Of a stretch of 64,000 nt of DNA, positions 40,005 through 52,963 are shown piece by piece. A program made the position numbers and the translations under genes. Within the stretch, counting starts at the first letter, position 1. Every line of letters begins with the position of its first letter. The notes beneath the pieces are model-generated. The model searched no databases and had not been told where the DNA came from. It saw only the letters and a list, made by a program, of their open reading frames with translations. The stretch is from Panicum virgatum (Eukaryota; Streptophyta; Magnoliopsida; Poales; Poaceae): NCBI RefSeq assembly GCF_016808335.1, contig NC_053150.1, forward strand, positions 49,634,848 through 49,698,847, read 5' to 3'.

Positions 40005-43000
40005 TCACAACTTGATTAAGTTGAGATTGTGTTGAAATTCTAAGAATCTTCTTTGAGGTAGCGCCTTAGTGAAGCCATCAGCTAATTGATCTTCCGTAGA
40101 TATAAATCTGACATCAAGCAGCTTCTTACCAACTCGGTCTCGAACAAAGTGATAATCTATTTCAACATGTTTCATCCGCCCGTGAAAGATAGGGTTCGAT
40201 GCTAGATACTTGGCCCCCATATTGTCACACCAAAGCCTTGCACTTTTTGGAGATGAAATATTCAACTCGGCTAATACCGATTGCACCCACATGATCTCAG
40301 CAGTAGCATCTGCCATTGCTTTGTATTCAGCCTCGGTACTGGATCGAGAGACTGTTTTCTGTTTCTTAGCACACCACGAGATCAAGTTAGGACCAAGAAA
40401 AACCGCAAAACCACCTGTAGATTTCCGGTCCTCAGTACACCCCGCCCAATCGGCGTCAGAGAAGGCACTGACCATGATAGAAGGAGACCGCCGAATGTGA
40501 AGGCCAACGCCTATGGTGTGCTTAAGAAATCGAAGTATACGCTTGACTGCAGTCCAATGATCAGTTGTTGGTGAATGAAGGTATTGACAAACCTTGTTGA
40601 CTGAGAACGCAATATCTGGACGGGTAAGTGTGAGGTATTGTAAAGCACCAACAAGACTCCTGTACTTGGTAGCATCTTCAGGTGACAAGGGCTAACCTTC
40701 ATGTGCCGAGAGTTTCCTGCTGGCAGATAATGGCGTCGGAACTGGTTTACACGAAACCATAGCCGCACGATGCAAGAGATCATTAGTGTACTTTGTCTGT
40801 GTAAGAATTATACCAGAAGAACCATAATTGACCTCGATGCCCAAGAAATAGTGCAGAGAACCCATATCTTTCAGTGCAAAGTCATCTTTGAGAGCACGAA
40901 GCAGAGCATCAACAGCATACTGAGAAGACCCTGCCACTATAATGTCATCGACATAGACAAGAAGAAATATTGTTACCGAGCCCTTGCAAAAATAGAATAA
41001 TGATATATCTGCCTTGGACGGAAGAAAACCAAGAGACTGCAATTTATCATTTAATCGAGAGTACCACGCACGAGGCGCTTGTTTCAATCCATATAAAGCC
41101 TTGTCCAACTTGCAATGATATGATGGAAACACAGGATCAATAAACCCAGGTGGTTGCTTCATGTATACTTCCTCCTCTAGAATGCCATGAAGGAACGCAT
41201 TCTGCACATCTAATTGGCGAAGTACCCATCCGTGAGACACTGCAAGAGATAGAATCAACCGAATAGTAGCAGGCTTAACAACTGGACTGAACGTGTCATC
41301 ATAGTCAATGCCAAGACGCTGCTTGAATCCTTTAGCAACAAGCCGAGCTTTGTGACGATCAATGGAACCATCTGCTTTATATTTCACTTTATAAACCCAC
41401 TTACAGTCAATTAGGTTACGACCCGCTTGAGGAGGAACCAGATGCCAAGTCTTGTTGCGCATTAATGCATCATACTCAGCTTGCATAGCAGCCTTCCACT
41501 CGGGAGAGGACAATGCTTCCTGCAGATTATATGGTTCAGCAGAGGTGGTAAGACACGCATAGCGGATCGTACCATCAGTATAAACCTTCGGCTTGCGAAT
41601 CCCGTCCTGTAGGCGTGTTCTTGGTGCAGCAACAGGAGGTGGCCCCGGGATGGGATCCGGTGCTGATGTAGAAGAGCCGGGCAGCGGAGTCGAGGTAGAT
41701 GGCATGGACCTGCCAGCAGCTGCATGTGCTGCGCCGGACGCCGGGTCAGGTGACGATCTTGAAGTAGGTACCCTGACTGCTGTCGGAGACAATGCGGGAG
41801 CGCCGCCCGAGGTTGATGCGCCAGCTGTAGGCGCAGGCGCAGCTGACGGATCCACGCCAATCGGAGGCGCTGTCGGCATGCAAACAGATGGAGCTGCGCC
41901 AATCAGAGGCACTGTCGGCATGCAGGGAAACTGTGCTGATGGACACGATGGACCATCGACATGGTTCTGTTCCTGGCGTGGTCCTGTAGCAGAACTGGTC
42001 CCTGGGAGCTGCGGCTGCACAACAAGGTCAGCAGGCAAAATAGATATAGCAGGATCATTAGTCGAATTAGTAAAATTAGTATCCCCTGAATCTGTGGAAG
42101 GAAGAAGAAGGATGTCTGAGGTATAACGGGTGCCGGCACTAGGATGAAGGGAAGCAAATGGGAAAACGGTTTCATCAAAAATGACATCCCTCGAAATATA
42201 GACTCTGCCCTTAGATACATCAAGGCACTTGAACCCCTTATGCATGTTACTATAGCCCAGAAAAACACAACGTGTGGATCGGAGTTCAAGTTTGTGCTGA
42301 GTGTAGGGACGAAGGTTAGGCCAACAGGCGCAACCGAAGACACGGAAGCTGGAGTAGTCAGGTGTGGCGCCAAGAAGTTTCTGTAGTGGAGTTTCATAGG
42401 CAAGAAGCTTGGTGGGAGTGCGATTAATGAGATAGGTGGCGGTAAGAAAAGCTTCATCCCAATATTTGAGAGGCATGGAAGCATGAGCAAGTAGGGCGAG
42501 GCCCATCTCAACAATGTGACGATGCTTGCGTTCGGCAACTCCATTTTGTTGATGGGTATGAGGACATGAAACTTGATGAGAGATGCCGATTGAGCGAAAA
42601 AAGGAATTAAGTTTTTCATATTCACCTCCCCAATCAGACTGCACAGCAAGAATTTTTCGATTAAGTTGGCGTTCAACGAGTTGTTGGAACTCAAGAAAAT
42701 ATTTAGAAACCTCAGATTTATGACGCAACAAATAAATCCAGGTAAACTTGCTGTAATCATCAATAAAGCTAACATAATATTTTTTTCGACCAAAGGAATC
42801 TAGTGCCGGACCCCAGACATCTGTAAAGATAAGCTCTAAAGGAGCGGACGACCGACTAGTGGAGACACTATATGGTAGCTGATGGGCCTTGGCACAGGCA
42901 CATGCATCACAAACAGACTCATTAGTACTATCAAAAGAGGCACACGGCAAATTATTTTTGGAGACTACCCGTCGAACAATATCACGGGAGGGGTGACCTA

Positions 43001-44366
43001 AACGACTGTGCCATCGATGACTGGAAATTTTGATGGCACTGAACACGAGCTTCCGAAACTTGGATGTGGAGGGCGGTAGTGGGTAGAGGCCACCCCTACA
43101 TGGTCCGTGCAGCAGCACCTTCTTCGTTTTTCGATCCTTAATCAAAAAGAAGTAGGGGTGAAACTCAATAAAGGTGTCATTATCAAGAGTAAAGCGATGA
43201 ACGGAAATCAGATTTTTGTGTGTGGATGGGACATGAAGGACATGATTAAGAACAAGATCACGATCGGAAGTGGGAATAATAGTTTTACCAATGCGATTAA
43301 TGTCCATACCTGACCCGTTTGCTGCATGAACTTGATCGTTGCCGGTGTAAGGCTCATGCATGGTGAGCCTGTCGAGATCGCCAGTTATGTGATCGGTAGC
43401 ACCAGAGTCGGTGTACCAATTGTTGTCGCCGGTGGTTGCTACAGCCGCAGTGCGCTGTTCAGGGGCATCATCTTCATCGTACCGGTACCAGCAAGTCTTG
43501 GCACGATGCCCAAGCTTACCACAAATCTGACATTCTGGTCTGGATGAGTTACCAGAGCCACCACCCCGGTTAGATGAACCGCCACGGCCACGACCGCGAG
43601 CCCGGCCACGACCACGACCGCGATCATAACCAGCAGGGGCACGGCCAGCACCAGGACCACGACCGCGGGAAGCAGACATGGCCGAGGATGGGCCGCCAGT
43701 AGATGAATTTGCCTGAAGATTAGTGTGATGCTCAAAACTGAGAAGTTGGCTATAAAGCTCACTTGGTTTGATGGGATCCACCCGGGCAACCACCGCAGTG
43801 AATACTGGATTGAAGTCTTCATTGAGGCCGGCGAGAATATACGCGATGAGTTCATCGTCACGAAGCGGTGCACCAGACGCCGCAAGCTCATCGGCGTAGG
43901 TGCACATCTTGGCGTAGTAGTCAGACACCGACAGGTGATTCTTCTTTGTTGTAGCCAGTGCAATTCGCGTGTTCACAGATCGTGCCCGCGATTGCGAAGC
44001 GTAGAGGTCGCTGAGGAGACTCCAGACTTCCGCCGAAGTCGGGCACCGAGCGACATGCAGCATGGTCTCTCTGGTCAGAGACGCAAGGAGATACCCGAGG
44101 ACAGCTTGGTCCCGGATAACCCAATTCGTGTACGCCGGGTTTGGTTGTTTGACGGTTTTACCGTCGACGACGACATCAATAGTCTTCTCCGGCAGCTTTT
44201 CAGCGCCGGTGACGAGATCTTCAAGCTGTGCTGCTCGAAGGGGCGGCATTACCTGAGCACTCCATAGGGGGTAATTGGATTTCGTGAGTTTCTCGCTGAT
44301 CGGGACGGCGAGGATGGAGGGGATGGCGGTGGTCGATGAGGTTGATGGCACGATGGTGGAACCCAT
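40005..44366 (-). pseudogene. gag-pol: Ale-type copia gag-pol, one nonsense codon
   Basis: A single frame from ATG 44366 ([20 protein letters not shown]) to the stop at 40005, with one internal TAG at 40694-40692 just after SAHEG, where GAG is the likely original. Gag ([32 protein letters not shown]), Gly/Arg-rich stretch, knuckle [14 protein letters not shown], protease [12 protein letters not shown], integrase ([58 protein letters not shown]), Ser/Pro-rich linker, reverse transcriptase ([34 protein letters not shown]), RNase H ([43 protein letters not shown]). About 1,450 codons, normal for this lineage. Without the TAG it would be full length. Confidence 0.93.
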
Positions 44367-44438
44367 GGCGAATAGCAGTTCGTCGCTGGAGGAGGTGCTC
44401 GGCGGGATTGGATGTGTAGAGGAGTTGGCTCTATACCA

Positions 44439-44660
44439 TGTAAAACGTATGGATGAGTATGCGTGCCTACCTGGACAACAGCGGCCGCCCTTGCTTCATT
44501 ATATAGAGGCTTCACGATACAGGGATCACTGAGTCCTAATTAGTTACAGATCGTAATTGATCTTATTCTATCTTTAGGACTTCTATCTTTAGGACTTCTA
44601 TCTCTAGTAGGACTCGGTGTATTTTTTATTACAACTCATGCGCTACTATCTATTCTAACA
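44439..44660 (-). repeat. 5' LTR of the Ale-type copia element
   Basis: 222 bp, TG...CA. Contains TATATAGAGGC-type promoter sequence (minus CTCTATATAATG near 44503) and three short internal repeats of TTCTATCTYTAGGAC near 44569-44610, also present in the truncated LTR at 39887-39993. Confidence 0.85.
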
Positions 44661-46799
44661 ACCACTAACGCCGGTGACGGATTGTATATCCATGGGAGCC
44701 GCCGCGCAGACGCCGGAACAGAATAGAGAATTGATCCGATCATCTGAACTCGGAAGAGATTCATGCGGCCGCCGCCTTGTTCGTTCGATGCCGCGGCTCT
44801 CCGGCCGGAGTCGGGATCCGGATCGGAGCACACGGCGCGCGGCGCGAACCGTTGAGGGGAGCGGCAAGCGATCGAGCAACGGTCCCGGCGAGGGTGGAGG
44901 GGAGCGAGACCATGAATGATCGCCGTGGCCGTCTCGACCCCACCTTGATACGCGTGAATGGCAGCGAGAGTTCGCGTGCGATCACTGATCAGGCATGGGC
45001 ACTCCTGACTAGGAGCTGCCTTCCTGGGCATTGGCGCTGTGCCGCGACTCACCGTCGAGCAGAGCGGCGAGTAGGGGACGGGGAGGAAGACGGAGAGTAT
45101 CTGACAAATCAACTGGGAACATGCGGGTCCATCTCAGCCGCACAAGTGCCATCCAACGGCTGCAGGAGGCCCAGGGGGTGGACGGTATTCCATTCACCGT
45201 CCACCCCCGGTCGGTCCTCGACAACAAGCGCCGTCCCGGCGTCCGCCAGGAGGTCCGGCAGCTGAGGCCGGACAACCCCAAGGTCTCGCTTCGCGTCAGC
45301 ATGGAGGAGCGCCCCACGTCGTGCACTCGTGTAGTCTTGCTCCTCCTCGGCAAAGGCCATGCTCGCCACGCCGTCGTCTTATTCCCCGTCAGACCTCGCC
45401 CGGCCGCGTCGATCCGGACTAGTATGTGTCCGTCGACTGCCGCGTGTCCGAGGTCTCCGTTTGCTCTAGTTCGACCCAGGCGCCGGCGTCATCTCTCGTC
45501 TCTGCTCCAGAATCGATGATTGCGCGTCGCCCATCCGTACCTTGCATCAGCTCTTCTTCAACATCGACCAGCATCCTCCTTCCCCTTGCAAGTGTCGGAT
45601 CGGCGCTTAGCTTTCCTACGCGTCTGCGCCAGAGAGGAAGCGACCACGACATGCGCGTGCTCATGGCGATCAGACACGCTGCATAAGGCATCTCGGCGCT
45701 GCTTCGGCCGGGGGACGGTTTGCAAGCACGGTCGAGGCCCCCGTGAGGCAGATGAAGCGCGCGGCTCGTGGTCCATGCGGTTGCGGAGGGGAGCTTGGAC
45801 GGCCGCGCTGTTGGTCATGGCTCTTGATGAGGAGCCACATTCCTAGGCAGCGGCGTGACTCGACGTCGAGGAGAGCGGCGGGTGGAGGAAGACGAAAGGA
45901 TCTCGCTGTCTGACAAATCGAGGTGGAATACGGGCGTCAATCACTGGCCGCACACGTTCGATCCAACGGCTGCGCGAGACCCAGGGGTGGACGGTATTTC
46001 ATCCACCGTCCACCCAGTCTTTCAAAGAAACACACCGCCAGCCCCAGCTCCGCGCGCACCGTCCGCAGGCCGGCGTCGTCGACGACAGGCAGCGCCGTCC
46101 TGCGTCTGAAGTCAGCCGGGAGGTCCTGCTGCTGCGGCCGGAAATCCCCAAACTCTGCACCTCTCCTCCGCGTGGAGGAGCCGCCGGCCGCGCCCCTCCT
46201 CGGCGTGAGACCATGCTCACCGCGCCGTCTGTCTTCCCCGTGGAGGCTGCTCGCCGCCGAGTTTTAGAGGACGCCGGTTGCTCCTGTTCAGTACTCCAGG
46301 CGGCCATCATCTTCTCTGCTCGAGTCGAGTCGAGATTCGAACGATGCGTGGCGGAGCGCTCTCTGATCTGCTGTCGCCGCATGCGGGATGATGCCCGCAT
46401 CCATGCAGGTACAAACAATCAGTTCTCTTCTTCTTCAATGTCAGCCGTGCTCCTCGCTGGATGTTCTCCACGGAACACAGCCAGCGGGCTCGCTCGCGCG
46501 GAGTCCATGCCGAGGACACCATGGACCGTACCGTGTCGTCGTCGCTCCGGGTGCAGATGGGGGTCGAGCACCCCGTCGCGCACGCGCGGTGGCCGATGGC
46601 CGGCATCGCCCGCTGCAAGTCTGCAACGGCCGGACCAGCATTTGCCGCGGCTCTCGAGCTCGACCGATGCGGGTCTGCCTTCCTCTGCGGACCAGCATTT
46701 GTCACATCTTAGTATATCTGGGTTCAATTTACTGTTAAGACCTGATAATTTTTTCTTCTTCTTTTCAAAACACGTGCGTAACGCACCTGCACATTACTA
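44661..46799. other. Second copy of the GC-rich YrdC-downstream DNA, ending in a Helitron-like 3' terminus
   Basis: Homologous to 23745-26200 of unit 1, with two module copies (anchors 45048 and 45857). No recognised gene; many composition-driven open frames. It ends with ACGTGCGTAACGCAC (hairpin), ten bases and CTAG at 46796-46799 followed by T, a canonical Helitron 3' end on the plus strand. Its 5' end was not found. Confidence 0.6.
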
Positions 46800-46845
46800 G
46801 TAATAATAATGATATGTATACAATACTGACAGTACCCAGATGTAG

Positions 46846-48319
46846 CTATTCACTACGGGATGGTAGAAAAGGGCCTAGAAAGTACATTAGCAGCAGGACA
46901 TGGGTGATGAATTCACCGCCAGTGCTGAGATGCTGGCTGTGGAAAGCACCACCGCAGCGAGGCGCGACGAAGAAAAGCATCTCCAGCCACACAGCGGTGA
47001 TGAGCTCCCAGCATTCATCTTCCTGGATAGCGATGAGCTCTTGGGCTACCTCACACGCGCGATTGGTCACTGCAGAATCCAGATCCTCGTATGTGCTTTG
47101 CAGAAGTTGCATATGAGCTGTCGGTTGTTGGCCGCTGCTGCCCTGGGGAAGAGCCACCGCTTCGGCTGGTCCACCGCCATGGACATTTTTCCCTGCTTTG
47201 AGGAGTTCCTCGTTCTCCATTACCACTCTTCCCCCAAGTCCATCCATAAGATGATTAAAGGCGAGCAACGGGTCCATTCCACTGCCTGTCTGTTTCCAGA
47301 CCTGGAATACCATCCGGGCAGGGTTCCCCTCCTGGGCCACACCTGATAGGTTACGGACCTTTTTTGCTTCCTCCAGTTCGCCGTGAGCTTTGCGATGTAA
47401 GAGCTGTGAATTGGTCTTGAGCATCACCCCACACTTGAAGACGAGGTACATGATATAATTCGACACCTCTCTGCACATCCTCTTCTTCCCCTTCATATCA
47501 GGATTGCTGCTGGACTGGGTGCATCCTTCATAGTAGCAGATATCTGTTGCCATGTGCCAGATGAGCACGCTCGTCTGGAAATCCATGGCGGCGTCGATGC
47601 TCCGGTGTAGCGCCGCCGTCCCTGGACGAGCAGAGGCCGAGTCTCTATGGTTGCCCGCCCACTTCTGGAGGGCCAGCAGACCACCGGTGCTGGCAAAGTT
47701 CCAATCTTGCTGCCCGCCTGCTCCCAAGTCTAACAGCTTGTCTAGAACCAACTCCTTGAGATCCCCGGGGAGGGCGATGCGCGTCACATCGAGTGCCTGG
47801 ACACCACAGGCTTTGAGGGGCTTCTCTATCCATCTTCGTAGCACGGACCCCGCCGTTCCTTGAGCAGCAGAAGCATCGTCTTCCGCGGCAGCATGTTGCC
47901 CGAACATGTTATACTGAGCTAGCTTCTCGGACCACTCGGCCCTGCTAGCCAAATGCAAATTTACATCACCATCCGTGGTTTCTCTCATCGTTGTCCTGCA
48001 TGGAGAAGGCCGTGATGCTGCTCTGCCCGCCCAGGTGGACCAGCACGAACGGAGCCCAGAACGGCATCAGCTCGTGCCGCGGCCTGCTCGTGCAGCCGGA
48101 CACCGCTAGATGGCCGAGCACGAAGACGGCCACAAGGTCGGCCGACACGTAGGCAAGCCATAGGAGCGAGTGGAGTACGCGCGACGCGCTGCGTCTCCGG
48201 ATGCCCGCTGCGAGGAAGAGGAAGACTTGCAAGGCCAAGCTTAGGAGGACCAGGCAGTGGATCTCCCATTCGTCCCACAGTTGCTCCACAGACGCCAGAC
48301 TCTTGAGTGCACTGATAAT

Positions 48320-48373
<54 letters not shown>

Positions 48374-48383
48374 ACAAAGCCAT
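46846..48383 (-). pseudogene. DUF4220/DUF594 gene, copy 2, with a 911 bp internal deletion
   Basis: Same gene as 14758-17161. The N-terminal part (about 48289-47989) keeps the frame that copy 1 lost: EQLWDEWEIHCLVLLSLALQ through FVLVHLGGQSSITAFSMQDN. A deletion equal to 15886-16796 of copy 1 follows (911 bp, not a multiple of three). The C-terminal part, 47988-46846, is then open for 380 residues including the whole DUF594 block. It ends with MYFLGPFLPSRSE, the tail that copy 1 lost to the LTR. A long (TA)n expansion after the presumed start codon also breaks the frame. Confidence 0.85.
48327..48368. repeat. (TA)n microsatellite at the start of DUF594 copy 2
   Basis: About 20 TA repeats, versus about five in unit 1 at the same place (17136-17150). 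It lies inside the codons directly after the presumed ATG, so its length decides the frame. Confidence 0.85.
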
Positions 48384-48935
48384 GATTCATATATTTTTCA
48401 GATTTCATTCCAGTTTGCTGTTTATCTGTGCACAGATTCTTTTCTGAGAAAAAAAACCATCTAATTGTTTGATGTTGCAAACATTATTCTTTGATGCTTC
48501 TAATCATTTCATGATTTTAGTGGACGAAATATATATGACAGATTTTCTCATGTTACAAATGCTAGCATTATTGCTCTCGTATGTTTCATAATACTTCACG
48601 TTGCGGTAGAGATATGCAAGAGAATAACACCCAGCTACATTGGAGACAAACATATGCAAAATCATAAAATTCAACGGAATTTTACACAGTACCAAATTTG
48701 CAAAACCACCCCAGGGGCCAAATTTGCCCGGTTTTGACAGTTGGATGGCCTATGTTGTCCGGTTTCGTAAGTTAAAGGTTGAAAATCGGACTTTTGCGAT
48801 ATTTGGAGGGTGTAAACCGGATTTTTCCCTAATAATAAATATGTAAATAATAACATAGATTGACAATCTTAGACTGATGTTTTTATTAGATTCATCATGT
48901 AAAATGCTTTTATATTTTTTTAGTTCGATACACCA

Positions 48936-49923
48936 TATTTCGCTACTAATACAGTCGAGATTTTGGGAGGATACTTGGGTGGGCCAAAAGCCATTCAGAG
49001 AACAGTATCCATCAATTTACAACATAGCTCGCCAACCACATACATCAGTAGCGAGTGTGTTAAGTTCAGAACCCCTAAACATTTCATTTAGAAGGGCATT
49101 GGTTGATGAAAAACTCTTAGAATGGCTTGATTTGGTAGCTAAGATAACCAACATCAATTTAGTTGAAGGGAGTGATCACTTTAGATGGAATTTACATAAT
49201 TTCGGGGTCTTTACAGTTAGATCTATGTACCTCCACAAGATGAACCAAAATGCTCCCTTTCGCCACAAATTGATTTGGAAACTAAAAATTCCTCTTAAGA
49301 TAAAGATTTTCCTTTGGTTTTTCCAAAAAGGAGTTATCCTAACAAAAGATAATCTAGCGAGAAAGAATTGGAAGGGGAGTTTGAAGTGTTGCTTCTGTAA
49401 TTGTAATGAATCAATTACACATCTCCTCTTTGACTGTCACCATGCAAAGGAGATTTGGAAGATAGTCTATTTAGCTACAGGGTTAACCCTGCCAAGATCG
49501 ATTTCCCATATGCTAGGAAATTGGCTCTCAAATTTTGATAACAACGAGAGGCGTGTCGTTTTGGTGGGGGCAGCTGCATTGTGTTGGGCTATTTGGAGGT
49601 GCCGTAATGATATTATTTTTAACAAAACCAAGTATTCATCATTTATGCAGGTTGTTTTCAAGGGAACCTACTGGTTGCACTTATGGGCGCAACTGCAACA
49701 TAAAGATATGATAAAGATGATGTTCCGAAAGGCAAGTCTTGCATTGGAGGTCGTCGTCTTGGAGATAGCCAATTATGGGTGGAAGCATAACCTTAGAATT
49801 GGTTTAGATGATTTTCCCTTTGCTCATTCCCCAAGCTAGCCAATAGACGACTATATTTTGTAATAATCTTTGGGCTGTGTACACTTTGTAGAGGCCGGAA
49901 CTCGTTTTCATTATCTAAAAAAA
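48936..49923 (+). mobile_element. 5'-truncated LINE with zf-RVT domain, unit 2
   Basis: Copy of 17700-18687, open to 49839, with a handful of amino-acid changes (e.g. Ser for Leu near the start, Asn for Lys in the HNFGV segment). Ends in ATCTAAAAAAA. Confidence 0.85.
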
Positions 49924-51423
49924 TATTTCACACAAACTCTTAGTAGTCAAAATGACAACCACTGTTCTAAACGGTCTTATATTTTCTAGAGAAATGCCTA
50001 TCTAAACTAGAAAAGGTATCGAATTACACCGGTTGAAAGCGGCGCTCATGAGTATACATCATTCTTTTCTGTAATAATAAAAGTGAACACAATAAGCTAG
50101 TATACATCATTACCTTTGGCTGTTCACCAGACTTTCGCTGCCATGTTCCTCGCGATTTCTAGTCGGCCTCATCTTTGAATTGGTGGAGACATGCAAGCAA
50201 ACCACATCGCAAGCCTCGCTGCAAGGGTTCTAAATAGCAAGTTTCGGGGTGAGAGAATAGATGCTTGCTTAAATGAAGAGCGAGAGTAGGCATCTATCCC
50301 AATACATCGATTAATATATGATTTGAATAATCTCAAACTCTGTTAGCTACATATATGTTGCCATAACCTGACATATAAACAAAATGAAATTGACTTTTGG
50401 TGTGCGAGGTTTGGAGTATAACCTATGGATACGCATGCATGCAGCTGGTCATCTGTGTTTGTACAATGTTTCAAACAAAAGTTTTTATAACAATATGGAT
50501 GCCAGCATTGGTCTTATCCATTTTATTTGTCCGATGATGGAGGGCAGAAAAGAATATTCTTTTCTGATGTTGCATTAAACAAGCAAGGTTGATTATTCCC
50601 GGCCCTTCGCTTGCCATGAGATATACTACTGATCTTGTCTGAACCGTCCTATGATGGAGGGAAGAAAAGAATATTCTTTTCCGATGTTGCATTAAACAAG
50701 CAAGGCTGATTATTCCCGGCCCTTCGCTTGCCATAAGAGATACTACTGCTGAGCTTGTTTGAACCTTTTTTAGAAACCTACTGCTCCCTCCATCTTAAAA
50801 AACAAGTACATCCTACGAATTCTAGAATAACTTTAAAAAAAAGATAAATGCCAATAGATAAAATGACCATATTTAGTCTATATTTACTATTTATATTTGG
50901 CACTAATTAATTTATTATCTTATTACTTTGGCCAACAAACAGAGCCTCCACGTTCGCTCTCAAGGTCTAGAAATTCCTATGTCAATAGGAGAAAATAGAA
51001 AAATAAAAATTACCCACCACTGCCATTACAATAAAAATTAGCCTAAAATACCCGTACGCCTAATTAAAAATTACCCACCAATGTCATTATGAAAAATTAA
51101 ATATAAAATATCATTTAGCAATGTATCAGTTACAAACATATTGTTAATAAAAATTAAAGCTAACAACAATCAATCAACATAAAAAGAAAATAAAAATAAT
51201 TATATGCATAATATTATTAAAGCTCAACAAATCAAATTGTTATTATAGGATAGATCATATTTGAATTGTTTTAATTAATAATAAGACATAATTTACGATA
51301 ATAAACAAGGTGATGCATGGTAACAAATAGTATAATTTTTTAAAAAAATAGTAAGAATACAACGATATATAAATTTTTTAATTTTCAATACTAGCCGCGC
51401 AAATGCGCGGGCCATACGCCTGG
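49924..51423. other. AT-rich spacer of unit 2 with 117 bp tandem repeat and Helitron-like end
   Basis: Copy of 18688-20170. The tandem units start at 50534 and 50651. The Helitron-like hairpin CCGCGCAAATGCGCGG lies at 51395-51410 with CTGG at 51420-51423 and a T after it, which also fits CTRR-T. The hairpin is perfect here. Confidence 0.55.
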
Positions 51424-52285
51424 TTCTTCTATGTTAGTCGTGCTGGCTGGACCAGCCTCCCTCCTCGTCTTCGGCAAGGCTGGGCATTTGTTCGCGAACC
51501 ACGTCTGCGACGTCCGGTCGTACCGGGAACGACGGCCATCGGCTTCTAGCAGCATCTGGCATACGCCGAATCTATCCCTTCCTTTACGCACGCCGAGAAG
51601 CACATATACTGCTATGTCTGCAGACCCGCAGTAAGGGCGTCCGCAGTGCGCCAGCGATTTGAAGGAGAGAGAGAGAGGGACGGCAGTCGCTCGGGACTCA
51701 CGCGCGTGAGAGGGAGCTCTCGTCGACCGTTGCGGACGCTCTAAACACCTTTGGGTCGCCGTTTCTGCTTGTCTGCGCTACTTTACAGTAAACAACTCTT
51801 GTGCTACTTCGCGAGACGAATCTAATGATATCTTTGACCGTGTAATTAGATGATGATTACTGTAGCATCACTGTAGCCAATCATCAATTAAAGAGGTTTT
51901 GCAAATAAACTTCATTTAGTACTTCATGCGGAGCCTAGAAGACGCATTCTAGGAATCATAGAATGCCACGTGGCAAAGTTCAGACGGAAAACTGCGTCGG
52001 CTGACAGTTCTGCTACAACGTCACAGTAGCCATCAGATACCTTATAAGAACTTAGGCTGTGTTTAGTTCGTGAAAATTTTTGGGTTTGGGTACTGTAACA
52101 CTTTCGTTGTTATTTGGCAATTAATGTCCAATCATAGGCTAATTAGGTTTAAAAGATTCGTCTCGTCGTTTACAGTTGAACTATGTAATTAGTTATATTT
52201 TTCAACTGTATTTAATGCTCCATGCATATGTTCAAAGATTCGATGTGACGGATACTGTAAGAAATTTTTTGGAACTAAGGCCTTA
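51424..52285. other. Low-copy stretch and MITEs of unit 2
   Basis: Copy of 20171-21158 with deletions. The open frame 51431-51634 (67 codons) has no recognised similarity. MITE half at 51808-51893; MITE with GTTTAGTTC end at 52052-52285, right end damaged. Confidence 0.5.
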
Positions 52286-52527
52286 GCAGTACTACGATCG
52301 AAGGGGTTACATCTACTGTCAACAACAGAACAACTGTCAACAACGGGCAACAGTACTGAGGGGCAAAGTTAGACGCGCGCAAGCTCTCTGCATCTCTGGG
52401 CCTCTACGCAGCATCGTGAGCGCGATGGAGCTGAAGCCTGATGAAGCAATAGCTCGTACCCGAGACAAGCGGTGGCGCGCAACTAAAGCGAGGCAAAAAG
52501 AGTGCCCGGCGAAGCTGGATCATGTGA

Positions 52528-52949
52528 TTCTGTTCTGTATTTGATTATTCTACCGCAGAGACCATGCCAATCATCATGATCATGTGAACTCATTTCTGTG
52601 CATACATTGGTTTGGCGCATTTCCCTCATGCTTTAGGGTCCGAAGCTGGATTGGATGGTAGCAGAAGATGAAGAAGAGGAGGCACAATCAAAGTTCGCTT
52701 TTAAAGCAGCTTGAAATTTGCTTCACCTCACCTAGTGTATGGGTTTGCAATGCCCCGACCGAGGCAACACCTTTTGACTTTCCAAGGATGTGAGTAGTAG
52801 TATGAACACGGAACGGACAGTAGGCTGCATGCTGTAAATATGAAGGCTATGTAACTGCGAGCTGGCAGAATTTGCCCAGCAGCGACCTTTGCTGGAGAAT
52901 GCACCTAGCGATGTATCCCTCCTAGAAGGTTTGATCTTTGCTCAAACAT
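52528..52949 (+). pseudogene. Stray last exon and 3' UTR of the YrdC-like gene, unit 2
   Basis: Copy of 21399-21819. The exon 52637-52714 keeps the same length as in the intact gene (26 codons with stop), with acceptor TTTAG. No other YrdC exon nearby. Confidence 0.85.
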
Positions 52950-52963
52950 GCAAATCCATCCTG

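Larger units (their letters stand above)
39887..44660 (-). mobile_element. Ale/Retrofit-type Ty1/copia element with a truncated 3' LTR
   Basis: 4.77 kb on the minus strand. The 5' LTR 44439-44660 (222 bp, TGTAAAAC...CTAACA) is complete. The 3' LTR is only 39887-39993 (107 bp, identical to 44554-44660); its last ~115 bp are missing. Primer site 44438-44427 (TGGTATAGAGCC), PPT 40002-39994 (GAGGGGGGA), one long ORF. Flanks ATCAC (39882-39886) and ACCAC (44661-44665) fit a 5 bp target duplication with one change; units 1 and 2 have the empty site (CATCACTAACGCC). Short LTRs, a single gag-pol ORF and the domain sequences place it near Retrofit/Hopscotch. Confidence 0.9.
14780..46882. repeat. Unit 1 of a tandem segmental duplication (about 32.1 kb)
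   Basis: 14780-33609 matches 46883-64000 in the same order and orientation: DUF594 gene, LINE, YrdC last exon, LINE, SINE, gag-like ORF and RIO1-like gene. Start-to-start distance is 32,103 bp. Differences are single bases, small indels and a few larger deletions in unit 2 (911 bp in the DUF594 gene, about 669 bp near 55375, about 90 bp near 51720). The part 33610-46882 has no partner in the window because unit 2 is cut by the window end. Confidence 0.9.
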
